Positions 8,397-18,179 are shown, counted from the first letter of the stretch. The stretch is 64,000 nt of DNA from Coprococcus eutactus (GCF_025149915.1 NZ_CP102278.1:1534001-1598000); one strand, 5' to 3'. Notes: generated by a model from the letters alone, not told the origin. Program-made: numbers and translations.

Positions 8397-11300
8397 TTAC
8401 TTGTCAAGATCATTTTCTATCAGGTTTACAGATACGAGAGTTGAAACTCCCTTCTCCTGCATCGTTATACCGTACAGTATATCCGCAGCCTCCATAGTAC
8501 CTTTTCTGTGGGATATAACTATGAACTGTGTATCCTTTGTAAGCCTGTTCAGATACTGTGCAAATCTTCTTACGTTAGAATCATCCAGGGCAGCCTCTAT
8601 CTCGTCAAGAAGACAGAATGGAGATGGCTTAAGACTCTGTATCGCAAATAGCAGAGCTATGGCTGTGAGTGATTTCTCTCCACCTGAGAGCTGCATCATG
8701 TTTTGGAGTTTCTTTCCAGGCGGCTGTGCGATAATCCTTATTCCTGTCTCAAGAAGGTCATCCGAATCCACAAGTTCAAGAGCGCCGCGGCCACCGCCGA
8801 AAAGTTCCTTGAATACCTTGTCAAACATTACCTGTATCTCTTTAAACTTCTCTGCAAACTGCTGCTGCATGTTTTTTTCAAGCTCGGCTATGATATTTAC
8901 AAGGTTTGTCTCGGCGCACACTATATCGTCATGCTGTCCCTTTAAGAATTCATATCTCTCAGAGACCTCCTTGTAATCGTCAATGGCATTGACATTGACA
9001 TCACCGAGGGACTTGATCTTTGCCTTGACAGCTGTTATTTCTTTCTTGAGTGCCGGAAGCTCTGGCAGCTTTTCATCTCTGAGCTCTTTTGCTGCACTGT
9101 AGGTTATCTCGTATTCTTCCCACATGTAGCTGCTGAGTTCATCGGATTTCTCACTGCTCTTTTCGATTATCGATGTGAGCTTGTATGAATCCTTTTCAAG
9201 TCCGGCGATCTTTTCGGAAAGCTCCTCACGCTTTGCAAAGAATTCCTTGTGACTTTGCTGAAGTTCCTCGCGTTTGGCAGAAAACTCAGCAACCTTGTCC
9301 TCGTTCTCCGTGATGCTGCCGGATCTCGATTCTATGTCAGATCTTATCGACTCTATCTTATTCTCAAGTTCTGTTATCTCGGCAAACGAAGTCTCGACAC
9401 GGCTTGTAAAGCTTTCAAGCTCCTCACGGTTCTTTTCAAGATCGATATTGATCCTTCGGATATTTTCGACAATAAAGTCATCCCTTTGCTTTATGGAGTT
9501 GAACTTTATCATAAGCTCGGATACCTTTGCGTTTGCAGCGGCGAGCTTATCTTTGTTCTCCTGGCTATGGCTTTCTAGTTCATCGACCCTGGCCTCAGCC
9601 TCAAGCCTCATTGCCTCATGCTTTTTATTGTTGTCAGCAAGGGAGTTTTTATTGTTGTTTATCTCAGCTATCTGATTGTTGAGCTCAGACATCTCTTTTT
9701 CTATTGATGCCGTCATCTTCTCTGATTCAGCAAGCTTTTCCTTCACCTGATTAAGACTCATCGTGAGGGTGTTCTTCATGAGATAAGCCTTCTGGAGCTC
9801 GGAGTTATATTTATCAATATCCTGTCTCAGCTGTTCCCTTGATGCTTTCAGCTCCTCGTCAAGCTTTGCAGCTCTTGCAGCCGTTCCCTTGAGATGCTCT
9901 ATCTGTTCCTTGAGTTCATCAAGCTCCCTCTTTCGTCCGAGAAGGTTGCTTGAATTTCTAAATGCTCCACCGGTAAGTGAACCGCCCGGATTGATAAGCT
10001 CACCCTCGATGGTAACCAGTCTTAATGACTGATTATTCTTTCTGGCAACTGCCAGTGCATTATCTATATTGTCAACCACTATTATCCTGCCAAGGAGATT
10101 CCTGGCAAGGATTGAAAACTTAGGATCGACATCCACAAGGTCTGAGGCAACACCTATAACGCCTTTTTCTTTGAGAACATCATTCCTTATGGAGCCTCTG
10201 TCTGTTATTGTATTGAGTGGGAGAAATGTTGCCCTTCCCAGTTTGTTACTCTTAAGATATGAGATCATTCTCTTTGCAGTTGCGTCATCCTCTGTGACAA
10301 TGTTCTGTATGCTTCCACCAAGTGCGGTCTCCACTGCAACCTCATATTGCTGTTTAACTGTGACTATATCAGCTACAACTCCTATTATTCCAGGATTGTG
10401 CTGTTTCTGCTCCATAACACGCCTTATGCTGTTTCCGTATCCGTCGTAACGCTCTGTAATATTTCGAAGTGCCTCCATCTTGGATCTGGTTGCGGAAAGC
10501 TTTTCGTTTGTGTTATGTATCAGTTCTCTGTTTGTCTTATTTCTGCTCTGGTTATCCTCCAACTGCTCTGTGGCATTGTCGAGATCTGCAAGAACAGACT
10601 TTACACTCTCCTCAAGCTCTGTAAGCTGGTTCGAAAGATCCTCAAACTCTTTTCTATCACCAGCATCATCGCTCTTTGATTGCAGAAGTCTCTGGTTAAG
10701 CTGTGTCTTACGGAAATTGATATTCTCCAGCATGGCGTCATATCTGCCGACCTTTGCCTGGAGTGTACCGCTCTCATGGACATACTCGATTATGTCAGTT
10801 TTGCAGTTCTCTATCTCCTGCTGGCACTCCTCAATATATCTGGACATTTTCTCGCTTTGCTTTCTAGCTTCCTGCAGTTCGTTTTCTACATCCGAACTTG
10901 AATCGTCCAGATTGTCCTTCTGTGAAGTGTACTCTGCAAGCTCACGCTCTCCAGCTTCGATCTGAGCATTTATCCTATCAATCTGCTCATGGATATTCTT
11001 GTCGTTCATCTTGAGGGTTATGATCTGCTGGTTTATAACATTTATCTCACCCTCTGCGCGCTCCTTGGCAAGTCTGCCCTCATGAATCTCGTTTTTGGAT
11101 GAATCAATAACAGAATTGAGCTGCTCTATCGTGTTTTCAATCTGCTCGTACTCTTCCTTTGTCTGTTCGTAGAGATTCCTATTTTCTTCAATGTCATCAT
11201 TTACGATCTCAAGTCTTGCCTGATCACGTTCTAGATCAGCTCTGAGTTTTTCTATCTCAAGAAGAAATGCATTGACATCAAGATTTTTCAGTTCGGATTT

Positions 11301-11954
11301 GAAAGCAAGATATTTTCTTGCCGTATCAGATTGTTCCTTGAGGGGACCGACCTGCTTTTCAAGTTCCTTTAAGATGTCATTAACTCGGCTCAGATTGTCT
11401 CTCTCAGCTTCAAGAGCCTTCTCTGTTGCCGCTTTGTTCTTCTTGAATTTAACGATACCGGCCGCTTCGTCAAAGAGCTCACGGCGCTCCTCCGGTTTAC
11501 CGTTAAGTATCTTCTCTATCTGACCCTGTCCGATGATCGAGTATCCCTCCTTACCTATACCAGTATCAAAGAAAAGGGAGTAGACATCCTTGAGTCTGCT
11601 CACGGTTCCGTTGATAAGATACTCTGATTCTCCCGACCTGTATACTCTTCTGGCAACAGTAACTTCGCCGTAATCTATAGGAAGACTGTGGTCGCTGTTG
11701 TCAAGGGTTATCGCAACATATGCGGATCCCTGAGGCTTACGGAGCTGTGTTCCGGAGAAAATGACATCCTCCATCTTAGAGCCTCGAAGGCTTTTAGCAC
11801 TCTGTTCACCGAGAACCCATCTGACAGCATCGGCGACATTACTCTTGCCGGAACCGTTAGGACCGACAATACATGTGATGCCATGATTAAATTTAAATAC
11901 TATTTTATTGGCAAATGATTTGAAACCATTTACCTCTATACTCTTTAAATACAT
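8397..11954 (-). CDS. smc: Chromosome segregation protein SMC
   Basis: A 1185-residue condensin ATPase of typical length. Walker A is GPNGSGKSN at residues 31-39. Two long coiled-coil arms (~170-500 and ~680-1000, rich in E, K, L and Q) flank the hinge (~510-670, containing GGSLTGGAFR). The C-terminal head has the LSGGEKSL signature and the Walker B stretch CLLDEIEAALDD. It forms a dimer that works with ScpA and ScpB; both partners are in this window at 54.6-56.2 kb. The start lies 3 bp after the rnc stop, so expression is probably coupled. Confidence 0.98.
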   Translation of the reverse strand: MYLKSIEVNGFKSFANKIVFKFNHGITCIVGPNGSGKSNVADAVRWVLGEQSAKSLRGSKMEDVIFSGTQLRKPQGSAYVAITLDNSDHSLPIDYGEVTVARRVYRSGESEYLINGTVSRLKDVYSLFFDTGIGKEGYSIIGQGQIEKILNGKPEERRELFDEAAGIVKFKKNKAATEKALEAERDNLSRVNDILKELEKQVGPLKEQSDTARKYLAFKSELKNLDVNAFLLEIEKLRADLERDQARLEIVNDDIEENRNLYEQTKEEYEQIENTIEQLNSVIDSSKNEIHEGRLAKERAEGEINVINQQIITLKMNDKNIHEQIDRINAQIEAGERELAEYTSQKDNLDDSSSDVENELQEARKQSEKMSRYIEECQQEIENCKTDIIEYVHESGTLQAKVGRYDAMLENINFRKTQLNQRLLQSKSDDAGDRKEFEDLSNQLTELEESVKSVLADLDNATEQLEDNQSRNKTNRELIHNTNEKLSATRSKMEALRNITERYDGYGNSIRRVMEQKQHNPGIIGVVADIVTVKQQYEVAVETALGGSIQNIVTEDDATAKRMISYLKSNKLGRATFLPLNTITDRGSIRNDVLKEKGVIGVASDLVDVDPKFSILARNLLGRIIVVDNIDNALAVARKNNQSLRLVTIEGELINPGGSLTGGAFRNSSNLLGRKRELDELKEQIEHLKGTAARAAKLDEELKASREQLRQDIDKYNSELQKAYLMKNTLTMSLNQVKEKLAESEKMTASIEKEMSELNNQIAEINNNKNSLADNNKKHEAMRLEAEARVDELESHSQENKDKLAAANAKVSELMIKFNSIKQRDDFIVENIRRINIDLEKNREELESFTSRVETSFAEITELENKIESIRSDIESRSGSITENEDKVAEFSAKREELQQSHKEFFAKREELSEKIAGLEKDSYKLTSIIEKSSEKSDELSSYMWEEYEITYSAAKELRDEKLPELPALKKEITAVKAKIKSLGDVNVNAIDDYKEVSERYEFLKGQHDDIVCAETNLVNIIAELEKNMQQQFAEKFKEIQVMFDKVFKELFGGGRGALELVDSDDLLETGIRIIAQPPGKKLQNMMQLSGGEKSLTAIALLFAIQSLKPSPFCLLDEIEAALDDSNVRRFAQYLNRLTKDTQFIVISHRKGTMEAADILYGITMQEKGVSTLVSVNLIENDLDK

Positions 11955-11957
11955 ATG

Positions 11958-12656
11958 TTAATCCTGCTTTTTTCTTAATTGTAACAATGTCTTATATGCG
12001 GCCATCTGCTCAGAGGTCTTTCTGTTGGGTCCCTCACCTCTGGCTGTGACTTTGCCATTGATAACCGCATCTGATACAAATATCTTGCTGTGTTCCGGAC
12101 CTCGCTCCTCTATAAGTTCATAGCTGAGCTGCCTGCCATGCTTCTGGCAGAATTCCTGAAGCGTTGATTTTGCATCGTAAAAGAGAGATTTTGTCTCAAC
12201 GTCATCGAGAAGAAATCTGTGAACAAACTCCTTTGCAGGTTCAATGCCCCCATCGAGGTACATGGCGCCAAGAACCGACTCAAAGAGATCACACAATATT
12301 GATTTTCTCTTTCTGCCTCCGGTCAGTTCCTCCCCCTTGCTGAGACGGACATAATCCCCGTAGCCCAGACTCTCAGATATCTGAGAGAGGGTAAATTCAC
12401 ATACCAGGCTCGCCCTGAGTTTTGTGAGTCTGCCCTCCTCGTACTCTTTCTTTTTTAGAAAAAGGTATTCACTCACGATATATTCCAAAATTGCATCACC
12501 CAGAAATTCCAATCTTTCATAGGAATCTGTCTTATTTACTTTGAGTTCGTTGGCAAATGATGTATGTGTCAATGCTGTGATAAGCAAATTTATATCTTTG
12601 AACTGGTATCCGATCTTTTTTTCAAGTTCATCATAATTTCTATTCATGCCTGCCAT
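11958..12656 (-). CDS. rnc: Ribonuclease III
   Basis: A 232-residue dsRNA endonuclease that processes rRNA precursors and mRNA. The N-terminal catalytic domain has the signature ERLEFLGDAIL, and the second metal site is the DLFESVLGAMYLD stretch. A C-terminal dsRNA-binding domain (STLQEFCQKHGRQLSYEL to SEQMAAYKTLLQL) is complete. Its ATG shares the A of the plsX TAA stop (TAATG), a coupling overlap, with GAGGAACAGGC as ribosome binding site inside plsX. Confidence 0.97.
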   Translation of the reverse strand: MAGMNRNYDELEKKIGYQFKDINLLITALTHTSFANELKVNKTDSYERLEFLGDAILEYIVSEYLFLKKKEYEEGRLTKLRASLVCEFTLSQISESLGYGDYVRLSKGEELTGGRKRKSILCDLFESVLGAMYLDGGIEPAKEFVHRFLLDDVETKSLFYDAKSTLQEFCQKHGRQLSYELIEERGPEHSKIFVSDAVINGKVTARGEGPNRKTSEQMAAYKTLLQLRKKQD

Positions 12657-13666
12657 TATGCCTGTTCCTCACTGATCTTTTCAGCAATCTTGGCATTTAC
12701 GCCGGTCTCACTGAAACTTATACACTGGAATATAGCACTCTTAACCTCTTCGTTGTGTGAGTTACCATGAATCTTTACCACCAGGCCTTTGAGACCTAAG
12801 AGAGGTGCTCCACCCTTTGTCTTGGCATTGAATCTTTCTTTGAGTTCGCCGAGTGAACCCTTTATCAGTGCTCCACCTATCTTAGATTTAAATGAAGACA
12901 TAACAGCCTTCTTGATCTCACCGAGAAGCATCTTTGCAAGGCCCTCATAGAGCTTTAATATGACATTACCCACAAATGCCTCACACACGATGACATCGGC
13001 TGCGCCGTTAGGTATCTCACGGGCTTCTATGCTTCCTATGAAATTGATATCCTTGCACTCTTTGAGAAGTGGATATGTCTCTTTTACGAGGGCATTGCCC
13101 TTCTCCTCCTCATCACCGATATTGACTATCGCAACGCGGGGCTTTTCAATCTTTTCGATATTCTCCATATATACTGTACCCATCTTGGCAAACTGAACGA
13201 GATGTTCTGGTCTGGCATCAACATTCGCGCCACAGTCTATGAGCAGTGAATATCCCTTGGTTGTAGGGATGAGCGGTGCAAGAGGTGATCTCTTAACACC
13301 CTTTGATCTTCCTACAATGAGCTGACCTCCGGCAAGTATAGCACCTGAGCTTCCGGCTGATACGATAGCATCAGCCTCACCGTTTTTAACCATATTCATA
13401 CCAACTGTGAGTGATGAGTCCTTTTTGCTTCTGATAGCCTGTACTGGTGCATCATGACAGGTTATTTCCTCTGTGCAGTTCTTTATCTCGATCTTGGAAG
13501 TGTCGTATGTATACTTGGCAAGTTCGCCCTTTATCACAGCCTCCTTACCGGTAAGTATTATATGAGCTTTTGCACCTTCATTTACAGCCTCAACAGCACC
13601 TCTGATTATCCATTCAGGTGCATAATCTCCGCCCATAGCATCTACAACTATTCTTGTGTCTCCCAT
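12656..13666 (-). CDS. plsX: Phosphate acyltransferase PlsX
   Basis: This 336-residue enzyme makes acyl-phosphate from acyl-ACP for phospholipid synthesis. The start at 13666 (MGDTRIVVDAMGGDYAPEW) is set by AAGGAGA 9 bases upstream and by the family N-terminus; the longer frame adds 13 poorly coded residues. Family motifs seen are VDAMGGDYAP, SAGSSGAILAGG, and LLIDCGANVDARPEHLVQFA. In most Firmicutes plsX follows rpmF closely and is followed by acpP. Here a 1.1-kb gap separates it from rpmF, and rnc follows directly with no acpP. Confidence 0.96.
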   Translation of the reverse strand: MGDTRIVVDAMGGDYAPEWIIRGAVEAVNEGAKAHIILTGKEAVIKGELAKYTYDTSKIEIKNCTEEITCHDAPVQAIRSKKDSSLTVGMNMVKNGEADAIVSAGSSGAILAGGQLIVGRSKGVKRSPLAPLIPTTKGYSLLIDCGANVDARPEHLVQFAKMGTVYMENIEKIEKPRVAIVNIGDEEEKGNALVKETYPLLKECKDINFIGSIEAREIPNGAADVIVCEAFVGNVILKLYEGLAKMLLGEIKKAVMSSFKSKIGGALIKGSLGELKERFNAKTKGGAPLLGLKGLVVKIHGNSHNEEVKSAIFQCISFSETGVNAKIAEKISEEQA

Positions 13667-13891
13667 ATCTGATTCTCCTTTTTGTGTATCAATTATCACA
13701 AACAAATTGTTTCGTATTTATATATGATGCGTCATACCCTGCACAATAAATCTAAAAAAGGGCATAAACACACAAAGTCATTATATATTTCCATAAAGTC
13801 AAAGTCAAATGATTACCAAAACAAAAATAAAAACATGGTACATAGAATAAAATTCCATATACCATGTTCAGACTGTATAATTTTAAAACAG
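13667..13891. other. Intergenic region upstream of plsX
   Basis: An AT-rich stretch between the small gene at 13892 and plsX. I see no coding frame with a ribosome binding site. It presumably holds the plsX promoter, but I cannot place one with confidence. Confidence 0.4.
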
Positions 13892-14185
13892 TTAGCCTCT
13901 TATTATGTAACGTCTGTTATAATAAATATCAATTCTTCCTCCATGGAAGTACTCCTGAATGTTGTGTGTAAGTTTTCTGATAAACTCAAGACAAGCCTTC
14001 AGAATAGTGTCACACTCAATCTTATCATATCGATTACCTCTTTCCCCGTTGTAAACCATCCATCCTACATCATCAGATTGTATACAAACAGCAGCTTCCT
14101 GATATCCACCAATGTGATAAGCAGTGCATGGAAATCTCTTTTTTACTACTTTGTCTAAAGCAGCCAGATATTTTTCTGAATCCAT
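13892..14185 (-). CDS. Small protein of unknown function, possibly immunity-like
   Basis: A 97-residue frame with ATG at 14185 behind AAAGGGGAATTTTT. I do not recognise the family. It has no signal peptide or membrane segment and is rich in aromatic and charged residues. The central pattern DDVGWMVYNGERGNRYD followed by ACLEFIRKL resembles the compact alpha/beta fold of many orphan immunity proteins of polymorphic toxins, but I cannot name a family and no toxin gene is nearby. It stands alone between rpmF and plsX, which are normally adjacent, so it may have been inserted there. It could also be a stand-alone house protein. Confidence 0.55.
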   Translation of the reverse strand: MDSEKYLAALDKVVKKRFPCTAYHIGGYQEAAVCIQSDDVGWMVYNGERGNRYDKIECDTILKACLEFIRKLTHNIQEYFHGGRIDIYYNRRYIIRG

Positions 14186-14742
14186 AAAAATTCCCCTTTA
14201 GTAGATAACCGTCTTCTCATTTCAAGGTGATTGACTGCATATTTTATAACGCTATGCTGTTTTTAATACTTACTTTCCTTTTACTTTTCTCAATGATATT
14301 ATCTCTTATCGCTTTATCCCTTCATTGCTTTTACATCACGTATTTTCCTTTTGAAGAAACAAAAACTGGATTTGATTCTTCAAAAGATTTTGGCGCCCGA
14401 TAGGTTTCGGCTGGCAAATATCTTATAATTATGGCTTTCTAATAAGTTCAGTATGCCATCTATTCAATACTTATAACCTAGTCATCGGCAAATAATATCG
14501 AATTCTTTATAGAAATTCTGGAAAAGAATATATTGATGTACATAAAAAGAGGAATACGTGTTTGTCAAAGCATAGAAAAAAGTTATCGGAGTATATATCC
14601 TTTTCTTGACTATTAGAATAATAACAATGTATATAGAAAAATCAGGATTAGATATGGATTTCGGAATTGTAAATCAAATTATACTTGAAATTACCAAGTA
14701 ATTGCATATTAATAAATCAATTATGTTAAATTCGGGCTATCC
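14186..14742. other. Long AT-rich non-coding stretch
   Basis: No frame of more than 60 codons with a ribosome binding site is visible. On the plus strand a promoter-like pair, TTGACT (14606-14611) and TATATA (14630-14635) with an 18-bp spacer, lies ahead of a 15-24-codon frame ending at 14701 and of the hairpin at 14743. The rest shows nothing I can assign. It may be the remains of a lost gene. Confidence 0.35.
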
Positions 14743-14797
14743 TATAGAATGAGATTGAGCGAAAGTCGCTCAATCCCTTGATTCTATAGCATTTTTT
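14743..14797. terminator. Strong hairpin between rpmF and a plus-strand candidate transcript
   Basis: A perfect 10-bp stem (GATTGAGCGA with TCGCTCAATC, loop AAG) is extended, after a small internal loop, by TATAGAAT/ATTCTATA. On the plus strand it is followed by GCATTTTTTGC, a T6 tract, so it looks like a plus-strand terminator. It also lies 3 bp past the rpmF stop and may end that minus-strand operon, although no T run follows in that direction. Confidence 0.55.
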
Positions 14798-14799
14798 GC

Positions 14800-14982
14800 T
14801 TACTCAGCAACTGAAATAATCTCTTTCTTGTTGTATGAACCGCAGTTCTTACAAACTCTGTGTGGAACCATTAACTCGCCACACTTGCTGCACTTAACTA
14901 ATGCTGGTGCAGACATCTTCCAGTTAGCTCTTCTCTTATCTCTTCTTGCCTTTGAGCTCTTATTCTTTGGACAAATTGACAT
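14800..14982 (-). CDS. rpmF: 50S ribosomal protein L32
   Basis: A 60-residue ribosomal protein. It has the basic NKSSKARRDKRRANWKM segment and a zinc-ribbon with two knuckles, C-x2-C (CSKCG) and C-x2-C (CKNCG), so it is the zinc-binding (C+) form. AGGAGGTGTGAATA precedes the ATG. It follows yceD by 13 bp and shares its promoter. The start is slightly unlike the common MAVPKRK form, with a Cys at residue 4. Confidence 0.97.
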   Translation of the reverse strand: MSICPKNKSSKARRDKRRANWKMSAPALVKCSKCGELMVPHRVCKNCGSYNKKEIISVAE

Positions 14983-14995
14983 TATTCACACCTCC

Positions 14996-15511
14996 TCAAT
15001 TCTTTAAGATGTCGTTAAAAACTGATAATCTTGGATCAGGAACAAAATCATCACAGTTACATGTACCATGATTCAGATTCGTTCCACACACCTTACAGAG
15101 TCCCTTGCAATCATCCTTGCACAGAATCTGTATTGGAACTAAACCCATCAGTTCCTTTTTCAGCAGTGCGTCCATATCGATATTACAGTCTTCAAAATAG
15201 CTTAACTCATCTATCTCATCTACCTTATCAGAATCTAAAACGGAAGTATCAATAACCGTGTCGATATCTATATGGAAAGTTCTCTCGAACTCCTCAAGGC
15301 ATCTGTCACACACAAGCTCCATGACAATATCTGTACTGCCTGAAACCTTAACTCTGTTCTTACCATCATTTACAAGGTCAAGCTGAAAATCATCCGCCTG
15401 ACCAATGCGGTAATCCATTCCCTTAAACTGGAAACTATCAAAGCCTACATGTACTTCAACGCTTTTAGTCAATCCTTCAGTGGATAAAATCTCAGATAAA
15501 TCAATTAACAT
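14996..15511 (-). CDS. YceD-like DUF177 protein
   Basis: A 171-residue DUF177 (YceD) protein. The start at 15511 (MLIDLSEILSTEGL) has AGGAGATATT upstream; a longer frame begins inside the promoter and is rejected. The centre has CDRCLEEFERTF, and the C-terminal half has four more cysteines (CKDDCKGLCKVC) that with the NHGTCNCDD segment resemble a metal-binding cluster. The family is tied to rpmF across bacteria and is linked to 23S rRNA accumulation. It is first in a two-gene operon with rpmF under a consensus promoter. Confidence 0.9.
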   Translation of the reverse strand: MLIDLSEILSTEGLTKSVEVHVGFDSFQFKGMDYRIGQADDFQLDLVNDGKNRVKVSGSTDIVMELVCDRCLEEFERTFHIDIDTVIDTSVLDSDKVDEIDELSYFEDCNIDMDALLKKELMGLVPIQILCKDDCKGLCKVCGTNLNHGTCNCDDFVPDPRLSVFNDILKN

Positions 15512-15539
15512 AATATCTCCTAAAAATCGCACATCTGCT

Positions 15540-15568
15540 ATTATACATATGCGTATATTCATTGTCAA
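15540..15568 (-). promoter_or_regulatory. Consensus sigma-A promoter for yceD-rpmF
   Basis: TTGACA (15563-15568) and TATAAT (15540-15545), both perfect, are separated by 17 bp. The predicted start of transcription is about 25 bases before the yceD ATG. A promoter this strong fits a ribosomal protein operon. Confidence 0.85.
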
Positions 15569-15649
15569 CAAAATTTTGTAAAAAATTCACCGAAAAATTT
15601 ATACAATTTCGTCAACTATCGTCATGTATCTTATCGTATTCAGATAATT

Positions 15650-16843
15650 CTATCTGTTAACAAGTTCCACAGTCTCACGAGCTATGGCAAGTTCCTCGTT
15701 TGTAGGGATGACCCATACCTGGATATGCGAGTTTTCTGTAGATATCTTTATCTCCTCACCTCGCACAGCATTTTTGTCATCATCTATATCTATTCCCATG
15801 AACCCAAGCCCTGTGGTCGACATCTTTCTAACGTAGGAATTGTTCTCACCGATTCCAGCGGTGAAGGCGATGGCGTCAAGCCCGCCCATGGCCGCTGCGT
15901 AAGCGCCGATATATTTCTTTACGCTATAGCAGAAAACATCAAGAGCAAGTCTGCATCTGTCATTTCCATTCTTCATTCCGTTGTCAAGATCTCTGAAGTC
16001 ACTTGAGACACCTGAAAGGCCTGACACTCCAGATTCCTTGTTGAGGATCGTTGTGATCTCCTGAACTGACTTGCCCTCTTTACCGGCAATGAACTCAAGA
16101 ATTGCAGGATCTATATCACCACTTCTCGTTCCCATAGGAAGTCCTGCAAGCGGAGTGAGTCCCATCGATGTATCAACCGATTTTCCGCCATCTACAGCCG
16201 TTATACTTGACCCGTTGCCAAGGTGGCATATTATCATTTTGGTATCTTTGATATCCTTGCCGACAAGCTCAGCAAGTCGTTTCGATACGAAGCTATGGCT
16301 TGTACCGTGGAAACCATATCTTCTTATCTTATACTTCTCATAATACTCATATGGTATAGCATATGTATATGCCTTGTCCGGCATTGTCTGGTGGAATGCT
16401 GTGTCGAACACCGCAACCATAGGAACACCTGGCATATGTGCCTGACATGCTCTGATTCCGATTAGGTTTGCGGGATTGTGAAGTGGTGCAAGGTCATTGC
16501 ACTCCTCTATAGCAGCCATAACATCATCTGTTATGACAACTGAATTGGCAAACTTTTCTCCACCGTGGACGATTCTGTGACCCACTGCATCGATCTCAGA
16601 AAGTGATGCAATTGCACCATTCTCCTTGTCGAGAAGTGCATCAAGCACATATTTTACAGCTGTGTTGTGCTCAGGTATAGCAACGACTTTTTCGTACTTA
16701 TCTTTTCCAATCGTCTGATGTGTGAGCTTGCCGTCTATTCCGATCCTCTCACACAATCCTTTTGCAATAACAGCTTCTGAGTCAGAATCGATGAGCTGAT
16801 ATTTCAATGATGAACTTCCACAATTAATTACGAGAACCTTCAT
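15650..16843 (-). CDS. ackA: Acetate kinase
   Basis: A 397-residue kinase that makes ATP and acetate from acetyl phosphate. The start at 16843 ([17 protein letters not shown]) is fixed by AGGAGG 8 bases upstream and by the conserved N-terminus; the longer frame reads into the promoter. Family motifs present are [42 protein letters not shown] and GENNSYVRK. It lies downstream of pta in the same direction but behind the pta terminator and with its own promoter, so the two fermentation genes are not a simple operon. Confidence 0.97.
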   Translation of the reverse strand: MKVLVINCGSSSLKYQLIDSDSEAVIAKGLCERIGIDGKLTHQTIGKDKYEKVVAIPEHNTAVKYVLDALLDKENGAIASLSEIDAVGHRIVHGGEKFANSVVITDDVMAAIEECNDLAPLHNPANLIGIRACQAHMPGVPMVAVFDTAFHQTMPDKAYTYAIPYEYYEKYKIRRYGFHGTSHSFVSKRLAELVGKDIKDTKMIICHLGNGSSITAVDGGKSVDTSMGLTPLAGLPMGTRSGDIDPAILEFIAGKEGKSVQEITTILNKESGVSGLSGVSSDFRDLDNGMKNGNDRCRLALDVFCYSVKKYIGAYAAAMGGLDAIAFTAGIGENNSYVRKMSTTGLGFMGIDIDDDKNAVRGEEIKISTENSHIQVWVIPTNEELAIARETVELVNR

Positions 16844-16895
16844 CTCTAAAACCTCCTGTTTATATCTTGTTATTTTATATTTAAACCTACATTTT

Positions 16896-16923
16896 AGTAT
16901 ATATGAAAGGATTATTTTTTCAA
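16896..16923 (-). promoter_or_regulatory. Likely promoter of ackA
   Basis: TTGAAA (16918-16923) and TATACT (16896-16901) with a 16-bp spacer, about 50 bases before the ackA start codon. Confidence 0.5.
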
Positions 16924-16945
16924 TACCCAAACAGGTAAAGACAGA

Positions 16946-16983
16946 CAAAAAACGAGATGCAATACGCTCACATCTCGTTTTTG
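16946..16983. terminator. Terminator downstream of pta
   Basis: ACGAGATG (16952-16959) pairs with CATCTCGT (16971-16978); A-run and T-run flank both sides, so the element is symmetric and can act on either strand. It lies 28 bp past the pta stop. Confidence 0.8.
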
Positions 16984-17010
16984 TTGTATGTATACCGTCA
17001 TACAGTTTTA

Positions 17011-18042
17011 TTATCTCTCCTTAGGAGTTACCTTCATAAGTCCTGCCTCCTGAGCCTGAGCCTGGATAGCAGTAATTGCAACAACACCTACTATATCGTC
17101 AGCTACACAGCCTCTTGAAAGGTCGTTAACAGGCTTTGCGATACCCTGTGTAACAGGACCGTAGGCATCAGCCTTTGCAAGTCTCTGTACAAGCTTATAT
17201 CCGATATTTGCAGCATCCAAATCAGGAAATACAAGAACGTTGGCATGTCCTGCCACCTTACTTCCAGGTGCCTTGGATGAAGCAACCTCCGGTACAAGTG
17301 CTGCATCAGACTGAAGCTCGCCATCACACAAGAGATCAGGGAATTCTGCATTTACGATCTCTGTAGCCTCTATCACCTTATCTACGTCAGGATGCTTTGC
17401 ACTGCCCTTTGTTGAGTGTGAAAGCATAGCCACAACAGGCTCTTCCTGTACGAGAAGCTGAAATGACTTTGCTGACTGCTCTGCGATATCTGCCAGCTCT
17501 GATGCTGATGGACTTTGGTTTAATCCTGCATCGGAGAATACAAATGCTCCATTTGCACCATATTCGCAATCAGGTACAACTACTAGAAAGAATGCTGATA
17601 CAATTCTTGTTCCAGGTGCTGTCTTGAGTGTCTGAAGTGCAGCTCTAAGTACGTCTGCGGATGCATTGATAGCTCCTGCAACCATACCGTCTGCGTCATC
17701 CTGCTTAACCATCATACATCCGAAATATAACGGATTTGTCAAAAGCAGTTCCTTGGCTCTCGCCGGTGTCATGCCCTTCTTTCTTCTCATCTCAACAAAA
17801 GCATCTACATATTCGTCAAATTTATCATAATTCTCTGGATCTACAAATGACGCTCTGCTCAGGTCGATGTCGCCTGCTCTGCTGATGATATCTTCCTTGT
17901 CTCCTACCAGAATAATGTCCGCAATGCCTTCTGCCAATACCTTGCCGGCTGCCTCGATGGTTCTCATGTCTGATGTCTCAGGCAATACGATCTTTTTCTT
18001 ATTCTGTTTAGCTCGTTCTTTTAACTGTTCGATAAACTTCAT
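17011..18042 (-). CDS. pta: Phosphate acetyltransferase
   Basis: A 343-residue enzyme that converts acetyl-CoA and phosphate to acetyl phosphate, feeding acetate kinase. It is the short PTA/PTB catalytic form with no N-terminal regulatory domain. The start at 18042 ([20 protein letters not shown]) has AAAGGGGG upstream. Conserved stretches include [46 protein letters not shown] and the closing PVNDLSRGC. Together with ackA it gives the acetate branch of fermentation. Confidence 0.96.
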   Translation of the reverse strand: MKFIEQLKERAKQNKKKIVLPETSDMRTIEAAGKVLAEGIADIILVGDKEDIISRAGDIDLSRASFVDPENYDKFDEYVDAFVEMRRKKGMTPARAKELLLTNPLYFGCMMVKQDDADGMVAGAINASADVLRAALQTLKTAPGTRIVSAFFLVVVPDCEYGANGAFVFSDAGLNQSPSASELADIAEQSAKSFQLLVQEEPVVAMLSHSTKGSAKHPDVDKVIEATEIVNAEFPDLLCDGELQSDAALVPEVASSKAPGSKVAGHANVLVFPDLDAANIGYKLVQRLAKADAYGPVTQGIAKPVNDLSRGCVADDIVGVVAITAIQAQAQEAGLMKVTPKER

Positions 18043-18084
18043 GTTTATGTCCCCCTTTAAAATAATGAAAACACACATAAATAA

Positions 18085-18113
18085 ATATTAACGCATTGTT
18101 TCATTATTCTCAA
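18085..18113 (-). promoter_or_regulatory. Likely promoter of pta
   Basis: TTGAGA (18108-18113) and TAATAT (18085-18090) are spaced by 17 bp and lie about 45 bases before the pta start. Confidence 0.5.
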
Positions 18114-18179
18114 TAGAAATCACCAAAAAAATTGTCTTTTTATCCGTACAATCCGTGATTATAACTAAAAAATATTACA

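Noticed and set aside
8206..8976. A 256-codon plus-strand frame over smc and ftsY
   Set aside because: Opposite-strand shadow of two certain genes, Ser/Phe-rich composition.
13682..14158. A 158-codon plus-strand frame opposite the small minus-strand gene
   Set aside because: It is Ile/Ser/Lys-rich as in AT-rich shadow frames and has no ribosome binding site; the minus-strand frame has AAAGGGG and protein-like composition.
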